Source: Siphonodentalium dalli | Lineage: Eukaryota > Mollusca > Scaphopoda > Gadilida > Siphonodentaliidae | Assembly (NCBI GenBank): GCA_032622095.1 | Contig: CP136061.1 | Span: 185,944,369 to 186,008,368 of the forward strand | Length of the DNA stretch: 64,000 nucleotides | Direction: 5' to 3' | In this document: one piece after another, positions 45,256-55,790 of the stretch | Position numbering within the stretch: the first letter of the stretch is position 1 | Layout of the letters: each line of letters opens with the position of its first letter | The notes under the pieces: generated by a model | Database searches by the model: none | What the model was told of the DNA's origin: nothing | The model's input: the letters and a program-made list of their open reading frames with translations, nothing else | Translations under genes and position numbers: made by a program

Positions 45256-46105
45256 TCCATTCTTCGCTGAATGGATTCTCTCACTATTCATTGGAATTGT
45301 CTATGTATTATTCGTATGGAGGGATGTTCAAGAAATATAAGCATACGACAGACAGATCTATTGATAATAAAAGTTCAGCCGACCACAGTGTCCCCCGACA
45401 ACGTGGCAAGTTGATGCCGCTTTGTTAAAGAAATTTTAAAAAATGTTGAAATTTTCTAAGTCAAAAAACTCCATAAAAAAAAAAAAAAATCCGTCATCTA
45501 TATACATGTTGCACATCTCCAATATGTGGGTAACAATACTCTGAAGTTTCAAATATCTATGATCAAAACTGTAGGAGGAGTTGATTACACCATGAAGGTA
45601 GATATGTACAGAAAATTATAAAAAATGTTGAAATTGTCTAAGTCGAAAAGGGTTAATTACTCTGTAAAAAAATAAACCGTCATCTATATACATGTTGCAC
45701 ATCTTCAATATATGGGCAACAATATTCTGAAGTTTCAAATCTCTAGGATGAAAACTGTAGGAGGAGTTGATTACACCATGAAGGTACCCTCATACTGAAA
45801 TTTTCTAAGTCGAAAAGGGTTAATAACTCCATCAAAAAAAAATAATTCCGTCATCTATATACATGTTGCACATCTTCAATATATGGGCAACAATATTCTG
45901 AAGTTTCAGATCTCTGGGATAAAATCTGTGGGAGGAGATGATTACACCATGAAGGTAATCAAAAGTGTGATGGATGGATGAACCGACGGACGGTACGACG
46001 AACGGTATGGACGGATGGACGAACAGACAGACGGAGCCTGTTTCTATAGTCCCCTTTTTCTTTCAGAACGTCGGGGGACAATAATACAAGTGCAGAATAA
46101 GGGAG
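45256..46105. mobile_element. CCCTTTCTATAC-family MITE split by a TGTCCCCCG element
   Basis: The left part has TGAATGGATTCTCTCACTAT, TGGAGGGATGTTCAAGAAA and ACGACAGACAGAT; the right part resumes with ATAATACAAGTGCAGAATAAG, as in uninterrupted copies. Both outer ends are lost. Confidence 0.6.
45389..46080. mobile_element. TGTCCCCCG-ended element with three ~180-bp internal repeats
   Basis: TGTCCCCCGACAACG at the left and ACGTCGGGGGACA at the right. Three direct units hold CCGTCATCTATATACATGTT, CTGAAGTTTCA and GATTACACCATGAAGGT. A GGACGGACG-type tail precedes the right end. ATAATA flanks both sides. Confidence 0.78.
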
Positions 46106-46491
46106 TTATTTGATAACGGATCGTGGCATCATAATGGACCAACGCAAGGATGCAACAGATTTGTCTAAAGACTACTTTAATCTAGTGAATCAATAATTGG
46201 GCACAAGTTATAACTGAATCATGACTAAGGATATTTACACATGTTTTACGTCATCATGATAAAGGGGAAATTCATTTCTAGTCATAAGTTAATACTGAAT
46301 AGGTTCTCCGATTATGAGGGTTACAGAATAATTACCGGGAATTTCAGTTTAGATCGTAAAACTAAGACCCCCCCCCCTATACGACAATTTAATAATTTTC
46401 CAGACCATAAATGGTCATTCGTCATATTCAATGCAGTTCCGGGCTTTCAAGGTCCCACATAAACCATTAAAAATATTCATTCAGTAGAATG

Positions 46492-46758
46492 TTAACCCTT
46501 TCTATATTAAATGGATTCTCCCACTCAGTTATAAAAGTACTCATCAGTATGGTCTATTATTCATTTAGTGGGGTTTTCAGGATAAATGAGCAGACGACAG
46601 ATAATAAAAGTTCAGATGGAGTCCGATTTATTGGAGGGAAATGTTCAGATAATAAGTTCAACAAAGGACCTGTGGTAGTTTGAGAGATTATTATCTGAAC
46701 ATTTCCTATGGGAACTACTTGTCCGTCAGTAGCTAGGCTAGTATAGAAAGGGTTTTAA
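46492..46758. mobile_element. TTAA-flanked MITE, CCCTTTCTATAC family, complete
   Basis: TTAACCCTTTCTATATTAAA to TAGTATAGAAAGGGTTTTAA. The body includes CAGTTATAAAAGTACTCATC and the ATAAGTTCAACAAA arm. It sits 60 bp from a dynein exon. Confidence 0.85.
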
Positions 46759-46817
46759 AAGAGCATGGTAACTGAGAACACACACCCTTGTTAATGATCT
46801 CAGAATGGAGAACTTAC

Positions 46818-47051
46818 CCTAATAAACTCAACATAGTCCTCACATGTTCCCTTGTGTGGGGCATAGTATAATCCACTTGGTGAGAACTTGTATTTGGTAT
46901 CATTGATGATATTTTCATTGTAGAAGTCGTTCAGTAATGTCAGAAGACAGCGACGATCCCAATCGTCAGTGACTCGTCCACCGTAGTTACATTCACCAGT
47001 CATGTACAAGATGGCTTCAAATGGAACCTCATCATATTCATTAACAAACAT
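46818..47051 (-). CDS. DNAH12: Dynein heavy chain exon (YMTGECNYGGRVTDDWDRR)
   Basis: 78 codons, phase 0 at both ends. FEAILYMTGECNYGGRVTDD, WDRRCLLTLLNDFY and KYKFSPSGLYYAPHKG are textbook dynein C-terminal region motifs. Acceptor ATTATATTTGCAG, donor GTAAGTTCT. The acceptor and first 11 exon bases are duplicated 78 bp upstream (47119-47196), so a second 3' splice site at 47130-47131 could add 26 in-frame codons. The proximal acceptor gives the conserved protein and is taken as the default. Confidence 0.95.
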
Positions 47052-47196
47052 CTGCAAATATAATATGTAGTATTTAAAAGGCATTTGATATTCAAGAAAA
47101 TCATTATAAATTGACACATTAACAAACATCTGGAATTATAATATGTAGTATTTAAATGGCATTTGGTATTCAAGAAAATCATTATAAACTGACACA
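47041..47196. repeat. Tandem duplication, 2 x 78 bp, across an exon start
   Basis: Units 47041-47118 and 47119-47196 share TTAACAAACATCTG, TATAATATGTAGTATTTAAA and TTCAAGAAAATCATTATAAA, with about six differences. Each carries a CAG acceptor and ATGTTTGTTAA on the minus strand. Confidence 0.93.
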
Positions 47197-47536
47197 TGAA
47201 AATCAAGTAAGATTTTGGAAAATGATAACCAAAATAGTGAAAATAGTGAATTTTTATGATCGTAGTTTAATCACGATAGGTTCTAATTTACTGCCGACAT
47301 ACTTAAATTAACAAGTTTTTGTCCTGTTTTATATTATCGACAACAGTTGGGATGATCCAATAACCAGTAGCAAATCTAAAGGGTATAATCATACAATCTG
47401 CTGTTATTTATTGAAATTTATGAACATCCGAAAAAATTCCTCAGATTCTATGATAGAAATCTAAAAGTTGGAACTTGTCATCTCAAAGACTGCTGGCATG
47501 ACTCAATGGTCTAAGATAATTATATTTTGTACAAAC

Positions 47537-47674
47537 CTGCAGTTGGCGGACGGATATTCTTAAATCTGATTCATTAAATCCGTAAGCAATATTCCATCCT
47601 AGAGGCCCAAACTTTCTCCTTTCTTGCACAAGAGCATGGAAGAAACACAGACCATATAGTAGCTTCTCAAATTG
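47537..47674 (-). CDS. DNAH12: Dynein heavy chain exon ([17 protein letters not shown])
   Basis: 46 codons, phase 0. [54 protein letters not shown]+KFGPLGWNI is conserved across dynein heavy chains. Acceptor ATTCTTTCAG, donor GTTTGTAC. Confidence 0.95.
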
Positions 47675-48191
47675 CTGAAAGAATAGTCATACTTTGAGTA
47701 TTATATATGAAATCAATGTCTTTTTTAAAGTGTCAGATATCGAACACTACACTATATTATTTCATGAAGGATATCGATTATTATTTCAAAGTGTATCCTA
47801 GGGCATTGACCAATCAAGTGCCATGCGAAAGAGAATCTATTTCCTATTAGTATAAAGTCATACATATAAAGAATAGTAAGACAAATATAATACAAAAGAT
47901 CAGTTTCTGGAAATTGACCAGGACAGGCAACAGTAGACCAATGTCTAATGTACCTGTCACATACAAACAAGATACTTGGGCTTGTTGTTTAATCCCTTTT
48001 CCAATCCACCAATCATCTATCCTATTCTATTTTATTGTCAACACTTTGTCAAATGTATATATGTTATTATGATTGGAATAAATATGTTTACACTAAGATA
48101 CTGCATAAAAAGCACCACTAGTGTCTCATTTATATGTTACATATAATATGGGAGGAGAACAACTTTTATTAGCTGCAAACTGAATCAATAT

Positions 48192-49109
48192 TTAAAGGCA
48201 CGGATGACCTTCGTTGTAGGTTATAATTTAAAAATATCAGTTACCAAATTATGAAAATTTCCTCAAGAATATACTAATAGTTTAGTATAACGACAGTATG
48301 AATGTGATATTACATTTGTACCCACAAAACACACATTTGTATCAGAAAAAATGCAGTCTGATTATTGTTATGTTTTTAGCAAAAAGCAAGTTGGGTGTTT
48401 ATCAGCAAAATCATCAAAGTTATCTGTAGATTTCCAGAAATTGTCAGCTATTGTCGCGAATCGTCCGTGTCAACAACAACCATGTGTTCGAACAACACAA
48501 CACAAACCTCTGTCAAGCCGGTTCGGTGACAAAATTCACTGTATACAATTTCTCCTTCACAGGATTTATCATAAACTCAAGTTTGTGAGAAAAGTAAATG
48601 GACAACCTATACTTTGTGTGGCTTATTTTCAAAGTATCTTTCATATTGCTTCTTTTCCTGAATTTTCAGTGATACACACAAAGCCGTATTTATACAATTG
48701 AGGTTCAAATATAGGCAAAATTTGACCAAAATCAGCTCAAATAAGGGTGAAAACAGGCATTGTTTCTAAATCACGGTCATGTCACATTTTTTCAGCTTGC
48801 CACCTGTTGTTAATTTTTATGAAATAAAAAGGTCATAAATAAATTGGAAAATAGGCATAAGTCCGGCAATGAAGTTTTGCTATGGCTGAAGCCCAAACCT
48901 GGCTGATGAATATCAAATACATGGAAAAATATAGGGTTATGTTAACTAGTCTTGATAAGAATGTAACGATACCTTCAAGGTGCACTATTATAGTGTTATA
49001 TAAGAATAAAATATGTCTATATTTTAATATTCTTTCTGTTTATGGGGTTTTTATCTGATGTGACTATTTTAACAGCAAATCCCACCACGAAGATCATCCG
49101 TGTCTTTAA
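48192..49109. mobile_element. TTAA-flanked element, AGGCACGGATGA ends
   Basis: TTAAAGGCACGGATGACCTT at the left, AAGATCATCCGTGTCTTTAA at the right. 918 bp. A 116-codon open frame inside (48351-48701) matches nothing known to me. It lies 88 bp from a dynein exon. Confidence 0.8.
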
Positions 49110-49196
49110 AAGTGAATTTTATGCTTTTAAAAACATTTGGTGATAAAAACCAATAGCGATACATCTGGGGGATGGGGGGAATGTGAATCAACTCAC

Positions 49197-49337
49197 ATGT
49201 TCTTTTCCCGGGCATCCTTTGAAAAAGGTCTCATCACTGATTGGATCATTAAGAAATGACTGCAACAAGTTCTGTCGTAATCCTGTTGGAGGTTCATTGG
49301 TCATCTTTACACCATTTTGTAATACTGTTACAGGGAA
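49197..49337 (-). CDS. DNAH12: Dynein heavy chain exon ([17 protein letters not shown])
   Basis: 47 codons, phase 0: [47 protein letters not shown]. The VLQNG.K.TNEPP.GLR block follows AAA6 in all axonemal heavy chains. Acceptor TTCTTTCAG, donor GTGAGTTG. Confidence 0.95.
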
Positions 49338-49420
49338 CTGAAAGAAGAAATATGAATTTTAATGTAAATCAATAATAAAATCAGATAATTTAGCTTTTTA
49401 ATTAAATAATTTGAGACAAC

Positions 49421-49897
49421 TTAAAGGTACTCAACCCGATAAAACTCCTCTCAATTACTATTTAAATGGCTTCGGGGGTCAAAAATATTTGATTCGAGTC
49501 GAGGAAGTCACCCATCAAAGCTCAGATTTGTTAGATATCCATTTTAGAAATCTATTATTTTTCATTATCGGGAATACTATCTGGCCCAGAACTCAGTCAA
49601 AATTGCGTTAAAATTACCACTTGATTTTAGAGTTATCCATCCTTGTCTGTTTGAATAGATTTGGAGAACACATCCAGAGCAGATTACGGCAGTTAGCAGT
49701 ACTCATCTCGAGTTAATAACAAATTTCAAAAATCAATATCTAATAACTCTGAGCTTTGTTTGATGGGTTCCTCGACTCGAATCAAATATTTTTTACCCCC
49801 AAAGCCAAAGAAATAGTAATATAGGACCCTCCGATCGGATTGTTGTTGTTGGAATCTGTTGAGATGGGGACCCTCTTTACGGGTTGAGTACCTTTAA
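49421..49897. mobile_element. TTAA-flanked MITE, AGGTACTCAACCCG ends
   Basis: TTAAAGGTACTCAACCCG at the left and CGGGTTGAGTACCTTTAA at the right form a perfect 18-bp inverted pair. A second inverted pair, GGGGGTCAAAAATATTTGAT and its complement near 49784-49801, lies inside. 477 bp. Confidence 0.9.
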
Positions 49898-50346
49898 CAG
49901 TTGGTACATATTGAAGTTTTGGAATTTCAGAGAAACCCCATGTGTGTCCATGTCACTTCATAATTGGTTGGTATTGGTAATATTGTTTTAGTGCCAAAAC
50001 ATTTTCCAGTCATAAGCAATATGACAATGTCAGTTTTATTGGCAGTAAAATACTTCATAGAAGGTTAATTTCTCCCTCTGTGCCCTCCCTAGTAAAAAGT
50101 TTTTGGAAAATACAAACAGTGTTATTTTGAAAGTGGTCCTGATAGAAAACATCCAAACCAAATTTTATTGAAATCTGACCACCCATGGCTGAGATATCTA
50201 AGAAGATGCCTAGAAAATGGACAGATAGACAGTCAGACAGACATTATCATTCAACAATGTCCACTTTAAAAAAAATGTATAACAAACTGATTCAAAACTG
50301 TATAAGAAAGACCATGCATATACATAATTTCATAAACAAGTAATAC

Positions 50347-50526
50347 CTTAGGAGATGGGTAACTGGTGAGCCAAAGGCGAAAATCTGCATTTGTATTCTC
50401 TGGAGCAAAATCTTCACATATTTTTTCCAGAGCAGACATCCATGAGACAGCCAGATGGCAGTTCTGCAGCATCACCCAAGTTCCTTCTTGTCTCGCTTGG
50501 GTGATCATTTTGTTTGCTATTGGACC
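50347..50526 (-). CDS. DNAH12: Dynein heavy chain exon, AAA6 ([12 protein letters not shown])
   Basis: 60 codons, phase 0: [53 protein letters not shown]. GxWVxLQNCHLA and FRLWLTSxPSPxFP (completed by the next exon) define the dynein AAA6 region. Acceptor TTTTGTACCACAG, donor GTATTACTTG. Confidence 0.96.
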
Positions 50527-51807
50527 CTGTGGTACAAAATGTCAATATTAACGCCATGCAAATGAACATTAAGTGCTTCAATGTTTTGTTAATTTTTTGT
50601 ATTGAATTGTTCAACTTGAGTGAATGATGGACTAGATTCATAAATGCTTTCGAAGAATTGAAAAGATATTGCACAAACACACTAAGAAATATTCCTGAAA
50701 ATTCAATCTCTGTCACTGATGAACAGACCTGTTAAGTTTCGAAAATGGCCATCCGTGAGATGGCCATTTACGGTCACGTTAAATTTTTTTTTTTAATTCA
50801 GTAATCTTTAATTCTTTTTATTTACGATGAAGATTATAGAATTTTATGAGTTTCTATTTGTTTTTATTTAATAAATATATATACCTAAATAAAACAGTAA
50901 TTAAAACTACAACTACTGTGAGATACATTCATGTTATATGAAATTATACAATGCGTTTAACAGCTGACAAATCATCAATCTTACTCAAAGGTCATGGACA
51001 ACTAAGCTATACCAATTGTGGTCAAGAGCACTTCCTGTAAAAAAAAAGTTTTCCCCCTTCAATTGTCCACATTGTACGTACTGTCATTTTCACTCAACTG
51101 ATGCACTTGTGAAGTGTCATTGTTTATACACACATCATGACACAACCATGGCTTTGGAGCAGTGTGAAAATCAATTACGGTTATCACCTTGCAATCACTG
51201 TAGTTAACAGCTATTAGTGTTGAAGTTACCGACCTGTCCATTTTACTGACAAAAATCAGAAGTATACTCATTGGGCCAAATGTGGCAGAAATGGATGGTC
51301 TTCCATATTTTGTATGGCAATCCGGGAGTCTCTGAGTAAATGTCCTGTGAACCAACTCCACTGAGAAGGAGGCAAAATGTACTTGAAATTTGCAAATTCG
51401 TCCATTATATAACAAGCCTCAAGTTAAAATATATTAAAACTTATGTCAAACATCCCTGCAAATGAATCCAAAGTTTCTCCGCCATCTGCTTATATGATAT
51501 GAACATCCCAACCATTGAAGAATAGACCATTCCACTGAAGTATGTAATTGGGTGGGATTCACACAGAAGCGCACTGTGGGTTTGTTTGTATAAGGGCACA
51601 ACGGAGCAGGGGGCAACTATGCAGGAGTTGAGATACATATTCATCAAAAGCGCACTGAGGCGCAGCTTTGTATGGATAAGGGCACATATGAGCATGAGAC
51701 TGCTATGTAGAGACGTGATATAATTTCACCCAAAAGCACATGGAATATTATCAACAAATGCACATGGCTTTCTCTGGAAATGAGAGAACTCGGCATAGAG
51801 AGATCTA
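50527..51807. other. Intron sequence, no gene
   Basis: Contains the hairpin at 50743 beside CTGTTAAGTTTCG, and a decayed local duplication at about 51560-51760 ('AGCGCACTG', 'ATAAGGGCACA'). Confidence 0.4.
50743..50769. repeat. Perfect 11-bp hairpin AAATGGCCATC/GATGGCCATTT
   Basis: Stem 50743-50753 and 50759-50769 around a CGTGA loop. It is preceded by CTGTTAAGTTTC, a phrase shared with 10656. Confidence 0.85.
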
Positions 51808-51981
51808 TTAACCCTTTCAGTGCCAAGTCCGATTTTTGTATCAACCCATATTCCTTGATCATTTTTCAAATTTTAGAGCTCTTTCCATCAATGTATCACA
51901 TTATTATAATCAATAAATTTGAAAAATGATCAAGGAAATATGGGTTGATACAAAAATCAGACTTGGCACTGAAAGGGTTAA
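51808..51981. mobile_element. TTAA-flanked MITE, CCCTTTCAGTGCC family, different core
   Basis: TTAACCCTTTCAGTGCCAAG at the left, CTTGGCACTGAAAGGGTTAA at the right. The arms extend about 65 bp (TTGTATCAACCCATATTCCT, TTGATCATTTTTCAAATTT). The usual GCATTCTCTTATATATG core is absent. Confidence 0.9.
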
Positions 51982-52181
51982 CACTACATCACATTATTTC
52001 TAATTTGCAGTTATTTACACAGTATGTACACGTCGATCGACATGCATGCAAAGTCAATGTCTTGATGTCTTGGTCTGTGGAAATGTCTCTGTGCCACAGA
52101 GAAATTAGCCTGATCTAGTTCATGGCTGTGATGGTGGTCTACTTCTTCTTCAAATTCTGGTTCCTATTTTTACTCCCTGCT

Positions 52182-52470
52182 TCACATCGATCTTTGACCA
52201 CAGTATGTCGCACACCACCAGACAGGTTTAGAATCTTCATCGCCCCAGTTCGGTTGGCCGTATCCACCACTTTCATAATGGACAAGTCCTGTTACGACTT
52301 TCCACAACGTATGGGCCAGCAAACTTTTGAATTGACCTGGGTCCTGGAACATGGTGAACTCAGATGTGTTTTTCACTTGGTGTTTCCCCAGAACTGGCAT
52401 CATCCATAATTCTATTTGAATTTTTGAGAACGACGCTAGAGATAGTTGGATGGCAATGTGCGCTCACTAA
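52182..52470 (-). pseudogene. NRF1/ewg DNA-binding-domain-like fragment
   Basis: An open minus-strand segment inside a dynein intron reads ...GGYGQPNWGDEDSKPVWW. The pattern G-x-G-x-P-x-W-G-x4-K-P-x-W-W, preceded by an L-rich helix and a Tyr, matches the NRF1 family's DNA-binding region (known wording KYSTGRGKPGWG...KPIWWP). After WW the expected Pro and VRSDVR sequence is not seen and the frame ends at TGA. It is not needed for dynein: the flanking exons join in phase without it. Could be a degenerate gene copy, a transposon-captured domain or an exon of a nested gene. Confidence 0.45.
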
Positions 52471-52619
52471 ACCATCGGTATGGTACATGTAATTTTAAAA
52501 CACGACATAGGTTCATCGAATCTGGACACTGGAAGCTCCATTCAGTAATCAAAGGATTAAAAAATGTGTGATTTTGATGGGATAGGTCAATGCATTAAAT
52601 GTTGACACATTATAATTAC

Positions 52620-52844
52620 CTGTCCTTGACCGAGTGAAATTGAATTGAATTTATTTCCACCGAATCCCTTGTCATCAGCAAACTTGAGTAGACTCATAGT
52701 GGGATCAGCTCCGGGTGACAGCACAAATATGAGAGGAGCACAGCTGTTAGAGTCGGCATAACTCTTGGCAAGATCGAATGGTGGAGGCTCAACAAATTTC
52801 TTTCCTAACTTCTCCTTCACGTAGTCAGTTATAGCTGGTGTAAC
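52620..52844 (-). CDS. DNAH12: Dynein heavy chain exon (PLIFVLSPGADP)
   Basis: 75 codons, phase 0. VTPAITDYVKEKLGKKFVEP, PLIFVLSPGADPTMSLLKFA, FNSISLGQGQ. The P.IF.LSPGADP...LLKFA....F..ISLGQGQ signature marks the start of the dynein AAA6 region. Acceptor ATTATAATGCAG, donor GTAATTATA. Confidence 0.96.
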
Positions 52845-53296
52845 CTGCATTATAAAATAAGAAGAGGTCACAATCATCTAGATTTTAGCAGTACCATGGT
52901 TACCACAGATCAGCCTTAATAAATTTAATAGGTATTCAAGGCCATTTCCCAACATTTTTCAAGGTTCGTCAATGCCTTCTATTCTGAAATTGAAGGTCAT
53001 TAAAGTTAATTTTGCTGAAATTATTTCAATTTTTACAAAGATCTTTACAATCCTGCTTTAGCAATACATGTAGTGCATATTTCTGAAAATCAAGGCTATT
53101 TAAGCAATTTAAGCACGTTCTGACATTGAGTGGTCATTTGTCAAATTAAATGCTATTCCAGGCTTTTAATGCCCCATGAGAACCCTGATTACATAATTTC
53201 AGGGGTTTTAAGGGGGGGGGGTTAAAATAATTATCTTGGGAGTGCATGTATCACTGACAGTGCACTTTTTGATAAATGGAGGATTACAGTTTTAAC

Positions 53297-53400
53297 GGGA
53301 AATGCGCTGGTGCAGCATTAAAGATCCTCCCATAGGGAGCCTTGCATATAAGAGAATGCAATGACTTACAAGGTCAAGGTAAATATTGTTAGGCCAATGA
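53297..53400. mobile_element. Fragment of CCCTTTCATGACTGG-type MITE
   Basis: GCGCTGGTGCAGCATTAAAGA, CCCATAGGGAGCCTTGCATA, then TTACAAGGTCAAGGTAAATA, as in 19557-19819 read inversely. Ends missing. Confidence 0.6.
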
Positions 53401-53503
53401 GGATCATTGACAGGAAAATATGTCTCAACGTAGAATTGAAGCAGTGTCAGTCAGTGTTTCAGAATTTTTTATTCAACACATAGAATGCAAATTTTGAGTC
53501 TAC

Positions 53504-53648
53504 CTTGTCGGGTCTAATACACCTCAGCACGATCATCCTCTGGAAATCATTCATCTTGGTTTGCCATGGTTCCGGAAGTTCCTCTCGATGCGGTTCCCGA
53601 GAATTATAGTAACTATTCCATTTGTCTGGAAATTGCTGGAAATGCTCT
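53504..53648 (-). CDS. DNAH12: Dynein heavy chain exon (FQRMIVLRCIRPDK)
   Basis: One base plus 48 codons: EHFQQFPDKWNSYYNSREPH, ELPEPWQTKMNDFQRMIVLR, CIRPDK. F.+...LR..RPDK is conserved in dynein heavy chains. The first base A completes AG of exon 56074-55916 to give the Arg of SFREHF. Acceptor TTATTTTCAG, donor GTAGACTC. Confidence 0.94.
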
Positions 53649-54029
53649 CTGAAAATAATGATAAATTCAAGAATATGTTCAATTTCATTATAATGGGTTC
53701 ATTCATGAAAAAATTGGTAGATTGAACACATGCAGCGAGATGCTATTTTCCCGTTTATTCTATACACATATGTATTCCCAATATATAACCATATAAAAAC
53801 AGATGTACTTTAGTCCCTGTATTTAGCTATTTTGTGTATGTCAGTGGTTGGCCGTAGCCTGCTGCATGGCGTCATTGTCTTGAAGGTAATCATGTTCTAT
53901 TCGGGTTGTTAGATTGACAATAGGATTAGCGTTTTTTATGTCTTGTCGGGTCAAAGTTGCTGTTTGGGTCAGATTTTATGCCTAAACTTTGTCTGAAATA
54001 GAATAAACTGTTCACTTCACTGGCAACTA

Positions 54030-54242
54030 CAGTAATGCCCTAAATAACCGACTCCTTAACCACAGCAGAATTATGGGTAACTTTTCAGGATTTAGTCGGA
54101 AATATGGCTTGTTGCCATTCATCGGAAAGCTCTCAGTGAGAGCTTTCTGATGAATGGCAACAAGCCATATTTATGATTAAATCCTGAAAAATTACCCATA
54201 TTTCAGCTGTGGTTAAGGAGTCAAATATTTAGGGCATTGGTG
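54030..54242. mobile_element. TA-type palindromic MITE, near full length
   Basis: CAGTAATGCCCTAAATAACCG through TGGCTTGTTGCCATTCATCGG and its inverse to AGGGCATTGGTG. The right end is mutated (TTGGTG for TTACTG). Confidence 0.85.
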
Positions 54243-54589
54243 TATATGGATCTTACATTAAATAAAAATGCTCCAGTACTGATCAAACAGTAACATCGTG
54301 TAGACCTAAAATAATTAAATTGTCAATCTGATACGAATGACCGATCATCCAAAAACGTGACATCAGAATACACAACACATGGCTTAAATTGTTGATACAA
54401 AATATGGAGCGTGTTTTGCTTGTGTATATCTCACATATAACCATGTGTAAAATACACAAGCTACCTGTATCTGGCCCCAGGTCTCTTTCAGGTGGAATTT
54501 CTTGATTCAAACATGTTATTTAATACAGAATAATCTAAATTGAAAGCAAATATATTCGATAAAAATTTGCATGGAATCTTAAATACATG

Positions 54590-54846
54590 TTTATCCCTTT
54601 CTATTCTAAATACTCATTGACCAGTAGCTCCCTTAGGAAATATTCAGACAATAAGTTCAAGAAACGACCACTTATTATCTAAATATTTCCCACCCATGAA
54701 TATGAATTGTCTGCACTTCTATGATCTTTTCTTCAGTCTGTCGTCTGGTCATATATTCTTAGCATCCCTTCATATGAATTATAGGCCATTCCAATATATT
54801 CTGTTGTAACAGAAAGGGAGAATCCATTTAGTATAGAAAGGGTTAA
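54590..54846. mobile_element. TTAA-type MITE, CCCTTTCTATAC family
   Basis: CCCTTTCTATTCTAAATACTC...AATTATAGGCCATTCCAATA...TTAGTATAGAAAGGGTTAA. The left TTAA is mutated to TTAT. Confidence 0.82.
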
Positions 54847-55020
54847 GTAAGTAAATCAAACAGTGAGCAGATAAAATAATGCTAAAATACCAGCCCGTAA
54901 CGAATGCGAGTGAAGCGGATAAAATAATGCTAAAATACCAGCCCGTAACGAATGCGAGTGAAGCGAATAAAATAATGCTAAAATACCAGCCCGTAACGAA
55001 TGCCAGTGAAGCGGATAAAA

Positions 55021-55790
55021 CTAGAGATGGGCTTGTCCCAGATGGGACAAGGTAATACCCCCCGTAATCAAAATGTTATTTGAGTGAAGTAGCCATTACC
55101 ATATATTGGGCACTGAAATTATGTCAACAGGTATCCCTAACCCTAAACCCTAACCCCTATAAACCCTAATCATAACTCCACAAAAAAAAGTCAACAGGTA
55201 TCCCTAACCCTAAACCTCCTAACCCTAACCCCTAACCCTAATCATAACTCCACAAAAAAAAAGTCAGACAGACATCATAATCGCAGGTGCACAGGTTCCC
55301 ATGGTACTAAATATCAGTGCCAAGATTAAAAAACATTGACCTAAAAATGTAGAAATAAAAGCTCAGACAAAATTATGCATGTTGCAAAAAATTTATAAGT
55401 CGAAAAAGGGAGATAACTCCACCAAAAAATGTCGGACAGATGTCATAATCGCAGGTGCACAGGTTCCCATGGTACTAAATATCTGTGCCAAGTTTAAAAA
55501 AAATTGCCTGAAAAATGTAGGAATAAAAGCTCGGACAAAATTATACATGTTGTCGAAAAAGGGGGGATAACTCCTCCAAAAAAAAAGCCTGACAGACGTT
55601 ATAATCGCAGGTGCACAGGTTCCCATGATGGTTGATGCCTGTGCCAAGTTTCACGGAAATTAATCAAAACGACTGAGAAAAACTCCGGACAAATTTGTGT
55701 CCATGGCACGGACGGACGGACGGCACGACGGACGGATGAGCTGATACCAGTATACCCCCCCCCCCCACAACTCGTTGCGGGGGGTATAAT
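55021..55790. mobile_element. ATACCCCCCG-ended element inside the 48-bp array
   Basis: Left end AATACCCCCCGTAATC (55054), preceded by a CTTGTCCCAGATGGGACAAG hairpin; right end TTGCGGGGGGTATAAT. The interior has three units of about 150 bp with AAGTCGAAAAAGGG-like and ATAATCGCAGGTGCACAGGT phrases, then GGACGGACGGACGG. Confidence 0.7.
55134..55242 (+). repeat. Interstitial telomere-like CCCTAA repeats
   Basis: Two clusters (55134-55170, 55201-55242) of degenerate CCCTAA/CCCTAAA/CCCCTAA units, each followed by TCATAACTCCACAAAAAAAA. They form part of an internal duplication of the surrounding transposon. Confidence 0.85.

Noticed and set aside
48351-48701. 116-codon frame inside the TTAA element at 48192-49109
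   Set aside because: No transposase motif or catalytic residues recognisable; probably chance.
52122-52409. 95-codon plus-strand frame
   Set aside because: Antisense shadow of the NRF1-like minus-strand segment.
55134-55242. Chromosome end suggested by CCCTAA repeats
   Set aside because: The tracts are short, degenerate, internal to a transposon and followed by further dynein exons.
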